64,000 nucleotides of DNA from an uncultured Candidatus Melainabacteria bacterium. Lineage in GTDB: Bacteria > Cyanobacteriota > Vampirovibrionia > Gastranaerophilales > Gastranaerophilaceae. A model generated the notes under the pieces. It made no database searches and was not told the DNA's origin. It saw nothing but the letters and a program-made list of their open reading frames with translations. The translations under genes were made by a program, and so were the position numbers. The DNA lies in assembly GCA_934757255.1 (NCBI GenBank), contig CAKVLL010000006.1, forward strand, positions 1 through 64,000, written 5' to 3'. Numbering within the stretch: the stretch's first letter is position 1; the number at the start of each line of letters is the position of its first letter. Below are positions 43,955 to 53,132 of the stretch, piece after piece.

Positions 43955-44029
43955 TTTAATAATACCTTTCTTAAATTGTTTTACATTTCGGTTTTATAAT
44001 TTTTATAGACATTCAAATATCCAAACAAC

Positions 44030-44052
44030 AAAACGCCTATTTAAAGGCATTT
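44030..44052 (-). terminator. Possible terminator after 44127-44615
   Basis: On the minus strand GCCTTTAAATAGGC is followed by GTTTTGTT. Short stem, weak T tract. The rest of the 43955-44126 gap holds no gene. Confidence 0.5.
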
Positions 44053-44126
44053 ACGGTATATTCAAATGTGGGTTGTTTTCTGACATGAAAATTCTAATAC
44101 AAAAGTTGTAGAAAAGCAAGCACTTA

Positions 44127-44615
44127 TTATTTTAGAATGCTTTCGCCGGAGATTTTTTCACCCTTAATTACATACTTAGCATGCTCTGTTTTCATCAAAT
44201 GATTATCAACTAAAGAAAAAGACTCCAATGTTAAATCATTTATTCCTGAAAAATTATTACTATTCAATCGTATTGTTACAGAATCCGTTAAAACTTTATT
44301 ATCATAAGGTGCTTTTTTAGAAAAAACTATAACATTACCTTCAACAGCTCTTATTGAAATTTCTGCATTTGCACCACTAAAAGGATTTGAAAGAGTAATT
44401 TTATCACCTACCCTAGAGAGATTCCACATGTCAACACTCGTAGGTTTAAATGTGCCATAGCTGTTTGTATCAGAAAGTTGTGCAGTTACACGCCAACTTC
44501 CGAAAAATGCTTTTGGAATATCATTTATTGCAACACCGGTACTCAACACTATATCTTCAGCCGAAACGGAAAGTGCAGATATAAAAAATAAAAGTAATGT
44601 TAAAATTCTCTTCAT
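44127..44615 (-). CDS. Exported hypothetical protein, 162 aa
   Basis: A clear signal peptide (MKRILTLLLFFISALSVSA, cleavage probably after Ala19) is followed by a ~140-residue beta-rich domain (GSWRVTAQLSDTNSYGTFKP, WNLSRVGDKITLSNPFSG, ADYVI-like C-terminus). No Cys, no lipobox. The strand pattern suggests a small periplasmic beta-barrel or lipocalin-like fold, but I do not recognise the family. Single gene. Confidence 0.75.
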   Translation of the reverse strand: MKRILTLLLFFISALSVSAEDIVLSTGVAINDIPKAFFGSWRVTAQLSDTNSYGTFKPTSVDMWNLSRVGDKITLSNPFSGANAEISIRAVEGNVIVFSKKAPYDNKVLTDSVTIRLNSNNFSGINDLTLESFSLVDNHLMKTEHAKYVIKGEKISGESILK

Positions 44616-44754
44616 AAAATTATTATAACAATATAAAAAATAAAGTCATTAAAAAATAAATGAAAAATAAAAAAAATATGTTATACTAAAAGTAGGAGAT
44701 CAAAATTGAACCGTTGCAGCCAAATGCGAAAGCAGAAAGGCATAATATATAAGA

Positions 44755-46326
44755 ATGATGAGCAATTTACAATTTCAGAATGACCTCGAAAGGCTAATCG
44801 CCATTATGCCCCAAAAAGTTGTGTCTAATTTGTCGTGCGAAAAATTAGATGATGTTATCGAAATAGTTCTCGATATCGGACGTGTTCCAGAAGTTCGGCA
44901 TGCCGGCGGCAAAATCGAAAAATTACAGTGTGATGTAGTTAATGACGATGATATTACTTTCATAACTTCACATCTGCAAGAATTCACTCACGATAACCGT
45001 TCTGGAATACCTGGAACATTACACCGTATTAGTGCGATAAGAAACAGACAAGGAAAAGTTGTAGGTTTAACTTGCCGAATTGGTCGTGTTGTAACAGGCA
45101 CAATTGCTTGTATTAAAGATATTTGCACTCAAGGAAAAAGTATTTTATTCCTAGGCCCTCCGGGGGTTGGTAAAACAACAAAACTTAGAGAAATTTCACG
45201 ACTTGTAGCGGATGAACTTGGGAAACGTGTTGTAATTGTTGATACATCAAACGAAATTGCCGGTGATGGCGATGTTCCACATCCTGCCGTTGGTTCAGCC
45301 AGAAGAATGCAAGTTGCTCAACCGGAACTTCAAAAAGATATTATGATTGAAGCAGTTGAAAACCATACTCCGGAAGTTATTGTAGTTGATGAAATCGGTA
45401 CGGAAGCGGAAGCGCAAGCAGCCAGAACGATTGCAGAACGTGGCGTTATGCTTATTGCAACAGCGCATGGTAACTGTTTGGAAAGCTTAATCAAAAACCC
45501 AACTTTGTCAGATTTAGTCGGTGGAATTCAATCAGTAACTTTAGGTGATGATGAAGCCAAACGACGCGCCTCTCAAAAGACGGTATTGGAAAGAGAAAAA
45601 CAACCGACTTTTGATATTGTAATCGAAATTTTGGATAGAAATACGCTTGCTGTGTATAAAAACACTTCTGAAGCTGTTGATTATATCTTACGCGGTTGGC
45701 CTATTCGTCCCGAAATAAGAAAGGTTGAAGAACAGCACGTAGAAACAATTTCTGCTCCAACACCTGTAAAACAGGAAATCCCTGAAACTCCACAAGACAA
45801 CAGTTTGAATTTCTCATTCTCACGTCAAAAATATGTTGAACAGGCAAAACCGCTTAAAAAACTATATTTATATGCTGTTTCAAGAACAATTGTTGAAAAA
45901 ACGATTGAACGTTTAGATTTAAACGTTGAATTGACACGTAACGTAGAAGATGCAGATATCGTGATTGCGCACAAGAATTTTGCGAAAGGCGGTGCTAAAA
46001 TTCTTAATACAGCAAAAGAATATCGAGTTCAAATATTCTATGTAAAAACAAATTCAATGGCTCAAATTCAGAAGGTTTTGAAGGACGCTCTTGATATCCA
46101 ACCGGGAGATGTTGAACCGTTACAAGGCTATACTGATAACACAGAGAAAGCTTTAGATGAAGCGCGTACAGCTATAAAACAAGTATCCGAAGGCGCTGTA
46201 GCTATTGAACTTGCACCTCAACCTTCTCAAACAAGAAAAATGCAACATGAATTAGTTGAACAGTATGGTCTAAAAAGTACTTCTATTGGCGAAGGCGAAA
46301 GCAGACACTTAAGAATTCATAAATAG
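44755..46326 (+). CDS. R3H-domain AAA ATPase (Ycf45/SpoIIIAA-like)
   Basis: 523 residues; the two ATGs in a row at 44755/44758 leave the exact start open. Walker A FLGPPGVGKTTKLREISR (~137), IVDTSNEIAGDGD, Walker B VIVVDEIGTEAEAQAARTIA and TAHGN are typical of the SpoIIIAA-like ATPases called Ycf45 in cyanobacteria and plastids. After a linker, a C-terminal R3H-type part ends MQHELVEQYGLKSTSIGEGE then SRHLRIHK, a single-stranded nucleic-acid-binding motif. Function unproven. Its leader (44694-44754) has AGGAG followed by a possible 25-codon TTG-started frame overlapping the start. Confidence 0.92.
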   Translation: MMSNLQFQNDLERLIAIMPQKVVSNLSCEKLDDVIEIVLDIGRVPEVRHAGGKIEKLQCDVVNDDDITFITSHLQEFTHDNRSGIPGTLHRISAIRNRQGKVVGLTCRIGRVVTGTIACIKDICTQGKSILFLGPPGVGKTTKLREISRLVADELGKRVVIVDTSNEIAGDGDVPHPAVGSARRMQVAQPELQKDIMIEAVENHTPEVIVVDEIGTEAEAQAARTIAERGVMLIATAHGNCLESLIKNPTLSDLVGGIQSVTLGDDEAKRRASQKTVLEREKQPTFDIVIEILDRNTLAVYKNTSEAVDYILRGWPIRPEIRKVEEQHVETISAPTPVKQEIPETPQDNSLNFSFSRQKYVEQAKPLKKLYLYAVSRTIVEKTIERLDLNVELTRNVEDADIVIAHKNFAKGGAKILNTAKEYRVQIFYVKTNSMAQIQKVLKDALDIQPGDVEPLQGYTDNTEKALDEARTAIKQVSEGAVAIELAPQPSQTRKMQHELVEQYGLKSTSIGEGESRHLRIHK

Positions 46327-46328
46327 AA

Positions 46329-46880
46329 TTAATACACTTTTACAGCTCCCCAAGCTCTAAGAAAAGTCTTTTCATACATAATTAAGTAATAGCCGCCATT
46401 TTTTACATATTCAATACTTGCCTCCATGTGCTCGTATTCTTTTGGAGGTGTAGCGCCAGTTTTGGCATATTTTGCATCGATTATTGCTTTAAACCTATCT
46501 TTTCTTTGCTTTTTGCGAAGTTCAGCTTTATCAGCTTTTGAAAGTTCTTTATTATTTTTCCTGTATTTTTTTAGCTCAGCTTCATTTTCAGCAAGCTTAA
46601 AGACCGGAATAACTGCTATCAAATCTCTAGATTCAATCAGATACAAAAACTCTCTATCATCAGAGAGTGCAAGCGTATAATGTCCCGGTTTAATAAAGTT
46701 TCCGCTGAAATCAGGTATTGCATTAACTATTGTTAGTATTGGTTGCTCATCAGTCGGAACTGCATATCTATATAGAGTGTTCTGATGAACAGTAATTCCA
46801 GACGGAATAACAGGATATGGAGCCGCCGGTGCCAGATAATCAATATCTCTCAATGCCGGAGTAACAATACCGTCTATCAT
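46329..46880 (-). CDS. Hypothetical protein, 183 aa, coupled to rnpA
   Basis: Start MIDGIVTPALRDIDYLAPAA. A beta-rich N-terminal half (HQNTLYRYAVPTDEQPILTI, GHYTLALSDDREFLYLIESR), a Lys/Arg-rich helix (~105-135) and a C-terminal strand pair (NGGYYLIMYEKTFLRAWGAV). No known motif. Its start overlaps the rnpA stop by 4 bp, where yidD would be found in many bacteria, but it is not YidD (no Cys/His pattern). Role unknown. Confidence 0.75.
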   Translation of the reverse strand: MIDGIVTPALRDIDYLAPAAPYPVIPSGITVHQNTLYRYAVPTDEQPILTIVNAIPDFSGNFIKPGHYTLALSDDREFLYLIESRDLIAVIPVFKLAENEAELKKYRKNNKELSKADKAELRKKQRKDRFKAIIDAKYAKTGATPPKEYEHMEASIEYVKNGGYYLIMYEKTFLRAWGAVKVY

Positions 46881-47221
46881 AATTTTTGCACCATACTTTG
46901 AATCGTTTTGTCTATTTCTGCAAAATTTTTATCTAACAACTTTGTTGAAGCGACAAAGATAAGCGACATGCAATTTGTATTTAATTCATTATTTTTTATT
47001 ATTAAACGCACGCTCTCACGCATCAATCTTTTAATACGATTTCTTCTTACAGCTCTTTTATGAATTTTTTTGCTCACAACAAAACCGATTTTTGTCGGAT
47101 AATCATTCGTTTTATTCTTGCCACAAAAAACTGTAATACCATTACTATGTATGGTTTTACCTGTTTTATAAGTTGCTTGAAAAGCGCTCCTTTTCTTCAA
47201 TCTATTCTCATTTGGTAACAT
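46877..47221 (-). CDS. rnpA: Ribonuclease P protein component
   Basis: 114 residues from ATG at 47221 (MLPNENRLKKRSAFQATYKT), the normal start of the family; a TTG 5 codons upstream is possible. The RNR motif is KIHKRAVRRNRIKRLMRESV (~60-79). It assists RNase P RNA in tRNA 5' processing. Unusually, rpmH is not found upstream: the 47237-47477 gap contains only the promoter of the next gene. Confidence 0.94.
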   Translation of the reverse strand: MLPNENRLKKRSAFQATYKTGKTIHSNGITVFCGKNKTNDYPTKIGFVVSKKIHKRAVRRNRIKRLMRESVRLIIKNNELNTNCMSLIFVASTKLLDKNFAEIDKTIQSMVQKL

Positions 47222-47366
47222 AACAAAATAATACAAGCTTTAAAACCTAATGTAAAGTTATAAAACATAGAATTAGTATAATTTATTGAATATAACCTGA
47301 AACTTTGCACAATAAACATGTAAACATCATATAATTTTTCTTATTATCAATAATTTACAGATTGTT

Positions 47367-47428
47367 TTTGTAAATATTTGTAACAAAATCATAAAAATCC
47401 CTAAAGTTTTTCAAATTTATGCCGATAT
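47367..47428 (+). promoter_or_regulatory. Sigma-28 (FliA)-like promoter with upstream box
   Basis: TTTGTAAATATTTGTAACAA begins at 47367. TAAAGTTT (47402-47409), 11 bases and GCCGATAT (47421-47428) follow, 49 bp before the start of the 630-aa gene. Confidence 0.7.
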
Positions 47429-47477
47429 TAATAGCAAAGTAGGATTTGTAGTAGTAAAACCGAAAGGAGATTTTAAA

Positions 47478-49370
47478 ATGGCAGGTTTTGACTTAAGTAA
47501 AGTAGGTGAATTAATTAAAAATGTTGAAGCTCAAGTATTAAAAAACGGAGGAGAAACAAATTCTGACGGTGAAATTAATACAGCAGATGAATCCAGCATT
47601 TTTAATTCCATATTGGAAGAAAAACAAAAAGCAGGTGAATTGTCAAATGATGATGTCAATGAAATTTTAGGTTTTGTTAAATCTAATGGAAAAACAAATA
47701 ACGCTCCTAAAAGAGCTAGTAGCATTGATGTTAATGACGGTGATACTGTAAAAATCGAAATCAATGTCAATACCAATGTTAATATTGATTTAACAGTAAA
47801 TGCTGATTTCAATGCAGCTATTAAAGAATTAATAGAAAATCAAAACCAAAATACTGATAAATTAATAGAATTCTTTAAACAATACATAAAAGACCATCCG
47901 GATATTCCAAGTCAAGAATTTTTAGCAGAATTCATTAAAAATATTTTGAATGAAATTATGGGAGAAGTTGATTTAACCACCATTAATGATACTTTAAACA
48001 AAATTCTTGAACAATTGGGGGAAACAAATGCAAAAATAGATGGTTTGCAAGACAAAATTATAAATATGGCAGAAAACCAATTAAAATTCTTCAATAGCAT
48101 GAACTTAAAAACCGATGAAATTTTAAATGGCATAAAAAAACTTACAACAAATCAAGAAGAACAAATTGCAATGTTAAATACATTAACAAATGTATTAAAC
48201 AAATTATCTGCTGATTTTGGCGAATTTCAAGGTAAAACAGTTGGTTTATTAAATAATATTATTGCTAAAATTCAAACAGGCGCTATGAAAATGGATGATT
48301 TAATGGAAATTTTAAAAGCCATAGAATCAGATACATCTAAAAATGCCGAAACCAGCAATAAAATTCTGGGAGAAGTTGCTAAAGGTAATGAAATTAGTCA
48401 AAAAATACTTGAAGCAATCAAACTTATGAACAAAGAACTTGAAGGTCTGGGCGATGATGTTAAAAACGGTTTCTTGAGTATTGTTACACAGCTTGTAGAA
48501 CAAGGAGCAAGCATGGATGATATTAAAGAACTGTTAAATCAAATAAAAGGTGAGGCATCTAAGAATAACGAACTAAGCTTATCAATTCTAAATGCAATCA
48601 AAGAATTGGGTACAGATGTTTCCGGCCAATTAACAGCAATCCTAAAAGCAATCAATCAAGGCAACGGAAAAACTGATGATTTAAAAGACTTACTAACCAA
48701 AATTTTAGAAAAAATGGATGTTGATACAAAAGATATTATTAATGCTATCGGCAACATCAAAGTTGACGGTTCCGGTAATGTTGATTTATCTAGCATTGAA
48801 AATATGTTAGCAAAATTATTAGAATTAACAGGTAAAAATAATGAGTTATTATCTAGCATCGACGGAAAATTAGAACTTATTAATTTAACAGGCAAAGCTA
48901 TCCTAGATAAAATGAATGTCGAAGGACATAAAAACGACGAAAGATATAAAAAAACAGAAGCCGTTTTGAATGAAATTTTAGATAAACTTAAAAATCAAAC
49001 AGGCGGCTATGACGATTCTGAATTAATGAAAGTTTTAAAAGATTTATCGAAAATATTCAATGATAGAATGGATGAAATTTTAGATGCAATCAAAGACCAT
49101 GACATAAATGTTACAGTGGATGTTACAGGAAAAGTTACATGTGAATGCAACTGTGGCAAAGGAGATAATAACGAAGGAATTATTGGCGATTTGAATAAAG
49201 TCCTTATGGCTCCAAAACGTAATACAACTGGAATTTCTAATTTGAATACAAATAGCAACAATAAAGTTGAAACAGTTAAATATGTCGAAAATGGTCAATT
49301 ATACATTGCCAAAAAATATCCGGACGGTAAAGAAGAAGTTTATTTACCAAATGGAAAACGCGTGAAATAG
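47478..49370 (+). CDS. Coiled-coil repeat protein, 630 aa
   Basis: Start MAGFDLSKVGELIKNVEAQV with AAAGGAG upstream. A degenerate EF-hand-like loop (TNSDGEINTADE, ~29-40) is followed by an Asn/Val-rich strand region (~88-115), then ~400 residues of amphipathic helix built of loose repeats around ILEAIKxMNK/ILNAIKELG/ILKAINQGN. The end holds CECNCGKGDNNEG (~555) and a short ENGQLYIAKKYPDGKEEVYL motif. No signal peptide. Long rod-like shape suggests an exported fibre or tether (inference). It leads a two-gene unit with the 907-aa protein. Confidence 0.8.
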   Translation: MAGFDLSKVGELIKNVEAQVLKNGGETNSDGEINTADESSIFNSILEEKQKAGELSNDDVNEILGFVKSNGKTNNAPKRASSIDVNDGDTVKIEINVNTNVNIDLTVNADFNAAIKELIENQNQNTDKLIEFFKQYIKDHPDIPSQEFLAEFIKNILNEIMGEVDLTTINDTLNKILEQLGETNAKIDGLQDKIINMAENQLKFFNSMNLKTDEILNGIKKLTTNQEEQIAMLNTLTNVLNKLSADFGEFQGKTVGLLNNIIAKIQTGAMKMDDLMEILKAIESDTSKNAETSNKILGEVAKGNEISQKILEAIKLMNKELEGLGDDVKNGFLSIVTQLVEQGASMDDIKELLNQIKGEASKNNELSLSILNAIKELGTDVSGQLTAILKAINQGNGKTDDLKDLLTKILEKMDVDTKDIINAIGNIKVDGSGNVDLSSIENMLAKLLELTGKNNELLSSIDGKLELINLTGKAILDKMNVEGHKNDERYKKTEAVLNEILDKLKNQTGGYDDSELMKVLKDLSKIFNDRMDEILDAIKDHDINVTVDVTGKVTCECNCGKGDNNEGIIGDLNKVLMAPKRNTTGISNLNTNSNNKVETVKYVENGQLYIAKKYPDGKEEVYLPNGKRVK

Positions 49371-49397
49371 TACGTAAAACGCCAAGGAGCAAATAAA

Positions 49398-52121
49398 ATG
49401 ACAAATATAGATATTTCAAAATTAACAGGTGATTGGAAAACTTGGGCGTTAGATGCAGATGCGGCTACAGACACAAGTGATCCCGAAAGAAAGACAAAAG
49501 GCGATAATTGGATAAATTCAGCTTTTGAAGAAGATTTTGTTTATAATAAAGCAAAAACAGCAGGCAAAAGCGATGAAGAAATAAATGAAATCTTCGGAGC
49601 AGAATTTAGCAATAAACAAACAAAAAACGCAGTTGTTTCAAGCACAAGCACAACTACTACGCCTAGTGACAATGTTAAAGCAGCCATGGAACGCGCAGCA
49701 ATTAGCAACTTAGCTCAAACCTATTCAGATGCAGTCATTCTTGCTGATAACGAAGGTGTTAGTTGGAATGACATGGTTGATATTGCAGAAGAACAAGCTA
49801 AAAAATTAAAACAAGAAAACAAGCTGGTTGATGCTAATTATTACGAATCTTTAATTGAACCTATGCGCAGTGTTGCAAATGCAATGAAAAATAAAACATT
49901 TAATTCTAGAGAAGAAATAATGAAACTCTATACAGAAGTAAAAAAAGAATTAAAATCTGACAAAAATGATGCTTTGAAAGATTTTAAATTGAATGTTTTA
50001 AAACAATTCATCTTGATTGCTGAAAACTTCCAAAAAAATAAAGAAACAAAGGCTGTTACCAATGAATATAATGAACTACGTAAAAAATATAGTCGTGAAG
50101 AAAGTATGGACATAATCCAAAATGATCCAAAATTTAAAGATTCCTACTATCATGACTATTATCATGACGCGGCAGAAAAAGCGAATTTAACAGACCGCGA
50201 AGTCTTAAGAAAACGAAGCGGTATTATACACAAATTCGAAGACACTGTTGTTATGGATGAAGCGCGCAAAGAAGCTTGGGCTGCAATGGATGAACAAAAA
50301 GGTAAAACAGAATTAACAACATATAAACAAGTTCGAAAGGCTGCTAAACAAGCGCTGGGAGATAAACTTGACAAATACACTAAAAAAGTTTTTAGAGGTG
50401 AAATGTCTCTTGCTGACCGTTTGAAATTTGAAAAATCAACAACAAAGGTCAAAGGTCAAAGCGTTGGCAGTGAAAACAATGAAACAGTTCAAACTAATAA
50501 AGAATATACATTTGAGTATTTATCAAGTAAATTTAAAGATGATGCCAATGTTCAAAGTTTTTTGCAAAGCGGTTTAATTACTCAAAACGAAAACGGTACT
50601 TACAATATAAAACCTCTTGCAGAGAAAATTAAGAATAGAATTGGCGCTGATCTTACTGCAAATAGGCAGAAGAAGGATCTTTACCCATATTCTGAAGTGG
50701 AAAATACAATAAATCAAATAGCTTCCGATTCAGGAGTTCGATTATCAGAAAAAGAAGTAAAAAATTTAATTAAGCTTTGTGGATTTAAAACAGAAGGCAA
50801 AAACTGGGTTAAAATAATACTTGACTCAGCAGTAGAAACTCTTATTCCTGTTGCTGGCATGACAGCAGGTACACTTCTTAATAAAGGTAATGTAAAAGGT
50901 ATTCAGGATGTTGAATTACCATACGTAGCAACAGCAAATTTGGAAACCCTAATCAATCAAAATCTAAATGTAGATTTAAATTTAAAGCTTCCAAATGGAG
51001 TTACCGTTGACGGCAGACAATTATACAAAGATTTATTGAAACAAGGTATAAATGCCGATAACATAAAAATGACGTATGATAATGGCAAACTTGTTGGTGT
51101 ATCTTTCAATATGAGTGACAGTTTGAAAGGTGACACAACAGAGATTAAAATACATGGTACAACAAAAGATAAAGTCCCTACTGAAATTAAAGCTGATAAA
51201 AAACTTTTGGATGTATTATTTAAACAAATAGGCTTGGTTTATGGCTTAGCCTTATTGAAAAATGCATTCATGGATAATCAAGGCGAACTTCCTGTTGCAG
51301 TAACGCAATTCGGCACAAAAGATATAAACGAATACAAACGATTAATTGACGTACAACAAAATCTAAATAGAACACAAAAAGAAACACTAAAAAATCTCGC
51401 AGAGCAATTTGTTACAAAACAAAATTGGAATGTTGAAGAATACAAAGATACTTTAAATAAAATCGCCGGCGATTCTTCTTTCTTAAATAAAAATGAATTA
51501 GCAATTGGTGCTGACAAATTAATAGATAATGCAAAACAGGTAGTAACAAATAATAACACTACGAATACAACAGCTAATACACAAGCAACAAATACAGTTC
51601 AAGCACCGGCAGAAACTCAAAAAGAAATTTCAAAAGTCGATGCAAAAGAAGAATATAAAGATAAACAAATAACCGCAAATTATAATAAAGGTAACAAACA
51701 TACTTGGCCAGGATTAGTTGCATTGTATGCAGATTGTCGAAAAAACAATCCAAATCTTAAATATATTGATATCGTTCACGCTATCAAAGATAAAAATGGC
51801 ATTAAATACACAGACAACGTAATTCCTCCAGACTTATACCTCCCAGAACAATTATTTTCAGAAAATGAAGGTAAAATAAAAACTTTTGAAAATGACAAAG
51901 CTAGAGAAATGTTCATTTATAGCCATGATAAAGCTAAAAAAATTACTAAAAAGGTAAAAAGTAATGGAACAAAACTCGGCGTAACAAGAGTATCAAACGG
52001 CTATAGAGGTATTAAGTATTGGTATGATAGCAATGGCAAAGAAATCGCAAGTAAAACGACAACTAATACATACCCAAATGCAGAAGCTGCCAAACAAGCT
52101 GCTAAAGAACTTAAACAATAA
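49398..52121 (+). CDS. Large hypothetical protein, 907 aa
   Basis: Start MTNIDISKLTGDWKTWALDA, ribosome site CAAGGAG, 27 bp after the 630-aa gene. Mostly charged helices up to ~350. A probable globular part (~480-640) includes a hydrophobic stretch LIPVAGMTAGTLLN and strand-rich LPNGVTVDGRQLYKDLL. A Thr/Asn/Gln linker lies near 715-745. The C-terminal ~130 residues (HTWPGLVALYADCRKNNPNL, IDIVHAIKDKNG, LPEQLF) vaguely recall a LysM-like fold, but this is weak. No catalytic motif. Probably acts together with its operon partner. Confidence 0.78.
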   Translation: MTNIDISKLTGDWKTWALDADAATDTSDPERKTKGDNWINSAFEEDFVYNKAKTAGKSDEEINEIFGAEFSNKQTKNAVVSSTSTTTTPSDNVKAAMERAAISNLAQTYSDAVILADNEGVSWNDMVDIAEEQAKKLKQENKLVDANYYESLIEPMRSVANAMKNKTFNSREEIMKLYTEVKKELKSDKNDALKDFKLNVLKQFILIAENFQKNKETKAVTNEYNELRKKYSREESMDIIQNDPKFKDSYYHDYYHDAAEKANLTDREVLRKRSGIIHKFEDTVVMDEARKEAWAAMDEQKGKTELTTYKQVRKAAKQALGDKLDKYTKKVFRGEMSLADRLKFEKSTTKVKGQSVGSENNETVQTNKEYTFEYLSSKFKDDANVQSFLQSGLITQNENGTYNIKPLAEKIKNRIGADLTANRQKKDLYPYSEVENTINQIASDSGVRLSEKEVKNLIKLCGFKTEGKNWVKIILDSAVETLIPVAGMTAGTLLNKGNVKGIQDVELPYVATANLETLINQNLNVDLNLKLPNGVTVDGRQLYKDLLKQGINADNIKMTYDNGKLVGVSFNMSDSLKGDTTEIKIHGTTKDKVPTEIKADKKLLDVLFKQIGLVYGLALLKNAFMDNQGELPVAVTQFGTKDINEYKRLIDVQQNLNRTQKETLKNLAEQFVTKQNWNVEEYKDTLNKIAGDSSFLNKNELAIGADKLIDNAKQVVTNNNTTNTTANTQATNTVQAPAETQKEISKVDAKEEYKDKQITANYNKGNKHTWPGLVALYADCRKNNPNLKYIDIVHAIKDKNGIKYTDNVIPPDLYLPEQLFSENEGKIKTFENDKAREMFIYSHDKAKKITKKVKSNGTKLGVTRVSNGYRGIKYWYDSNGKEIASKTTTNTYPNAEAAKQAAKELKQ

Positions 52122-52140
52122 AATCGTGCATATCTCAACA

Positions 52141-52170
52141 ACAAGGCGGAATTTTATAATTCCGCCTTGT
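52141..52170. terminator. Hairpin between convergent genes
   Basis: ACAAGGCGGAATT pairs perfectly with AATTCCGCCTTGT over a 4-base loop. No long T tract follows, so termination strength is uncertain. Confidence 0.7.
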
Positions 52171-52181
52171 CCATTATAAAT

Positions 52182-52988
52182 CTATATTCTAAACAATTCT
52201 TTCGCATTTTTATAAAAAAGTTTATCTAACAACACTTCATCCTTAAAATACTCTAAAATTTTTATTTTCATCAAATCAAGATTTTTATTATATAACTCTT
52301 TTTTTAAATTATGTTCTCCAACCGGTGCATCAGATGCCCACATTATACGATGAGTATAATCCCCCTTTGAAGTATTCTTTAAAGCCTCTATAAGCATAAT
52401 AACATCTTCTACACCAACCCAAGACACATCAACATAAAGTGTAGCCGTATCTTTTTCAATTGATTCTAAAATAATTTTAATAGCTTCTTCATGTGAACTT
52501 TTAGGTCCTGTTGACAAATGTCCTAAAATTATTGGAACATCAGGAAACTGTTTAGCTTTTTCATAAATCAAAACTGGTGATGAAAAACGAGATTTTATAT
52601 GTCCTGAATGATAAAGACAAGGCTTTTTAAATTGTCTTGCAACCTCTAAATACTTATCATACTTTTCAGAAGTCGCAACAAGCTTTGTAAATTCAGGGTG
52701 AAATTTCAAGCCTACAAACTGCGGATAATCCTTCAACATTTGTCTAATTACGTTTGTATCTAAACTTCTATCAACCTCACAGACATATAGAGGTTTAATT
52801 TGCGGATATTTGGTCGAAATATCTAACATTTCTTTATTTGCAGCATACTCGTCTTTTCCTGAAAAAGCATCTATTCCTGCTAAATTTGAACAAACACAAG
52901 TTTTATCTCCAATTATATTCAATAAAAACTCCGGAGAAAAATTTCCCCAAAAAGAATTTCCTATGTGAACATGTGCATCTATAATCAT
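52182..52988 (-). CDS. Amidohydrolase-family metal-dependent hydrolase
   Basis: 268 residues, TIM-barrel amidohydrolase_2 type. Metal motif DAHVHIG at residues 4-10, GLKFHPEF in the middle, Lys-less strand ending CLYHSGH, ILGHLS, and the catalytic Asp in IMWASDAPVGEH. Members are decarboxylases or hydrolases of many substrates; the true one cannot be told. Single gene. A hairpin GTTGGGCTGAAAGCCCAAC follows upstream at 53014-53034, in a 144-bp gap that otherwise shows nothing. Confidence 0.85.
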   Translation of the reverse strand: MIIDAHVHIGNSFWGNFSPEFLLNIIGDKTCVCSNLAGIDAFSGKDEYAANKEMLDISTKYPQIKPLYVCEVDRSLDTNVIRQMLKDYPQFVGLKFHPEFTKLVATSEKYDKYLEVARQFKKPCLYHSGHIKSRFSSPVLIYEKAKQFPDVPIILGHLSTGPKSSHEEAIKIILESIEKDTATLYVDVSWVGVEDVIMLIEALKNTSKGDYTHRIMWASDAPVGEHNLKKELYNKNLDLMKIKILEYFKDEVLLDKLFYKNAKELFRI

Positions 52989-53132
52989 GATTTTCCTTAT
53001 TAATTTAAGTTATTGTTGGGCTGAAAGCCCAACATACAGTTACTATAAAACAAAGCCAATTACAAAAAAATTAAAACAATTTTCCATTTTCAATTTTACA
53101 TTATATTAAAGTCAATGGAATAAGCAAACAAT

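Noticed and set aside
47237..47477. rpmH (ribosomal protein L34) upstream of rnpA
   Set aside because: No frame on either strand encodes the typical basic L34 sequence; the gap holds the sigma-28-like promoter.
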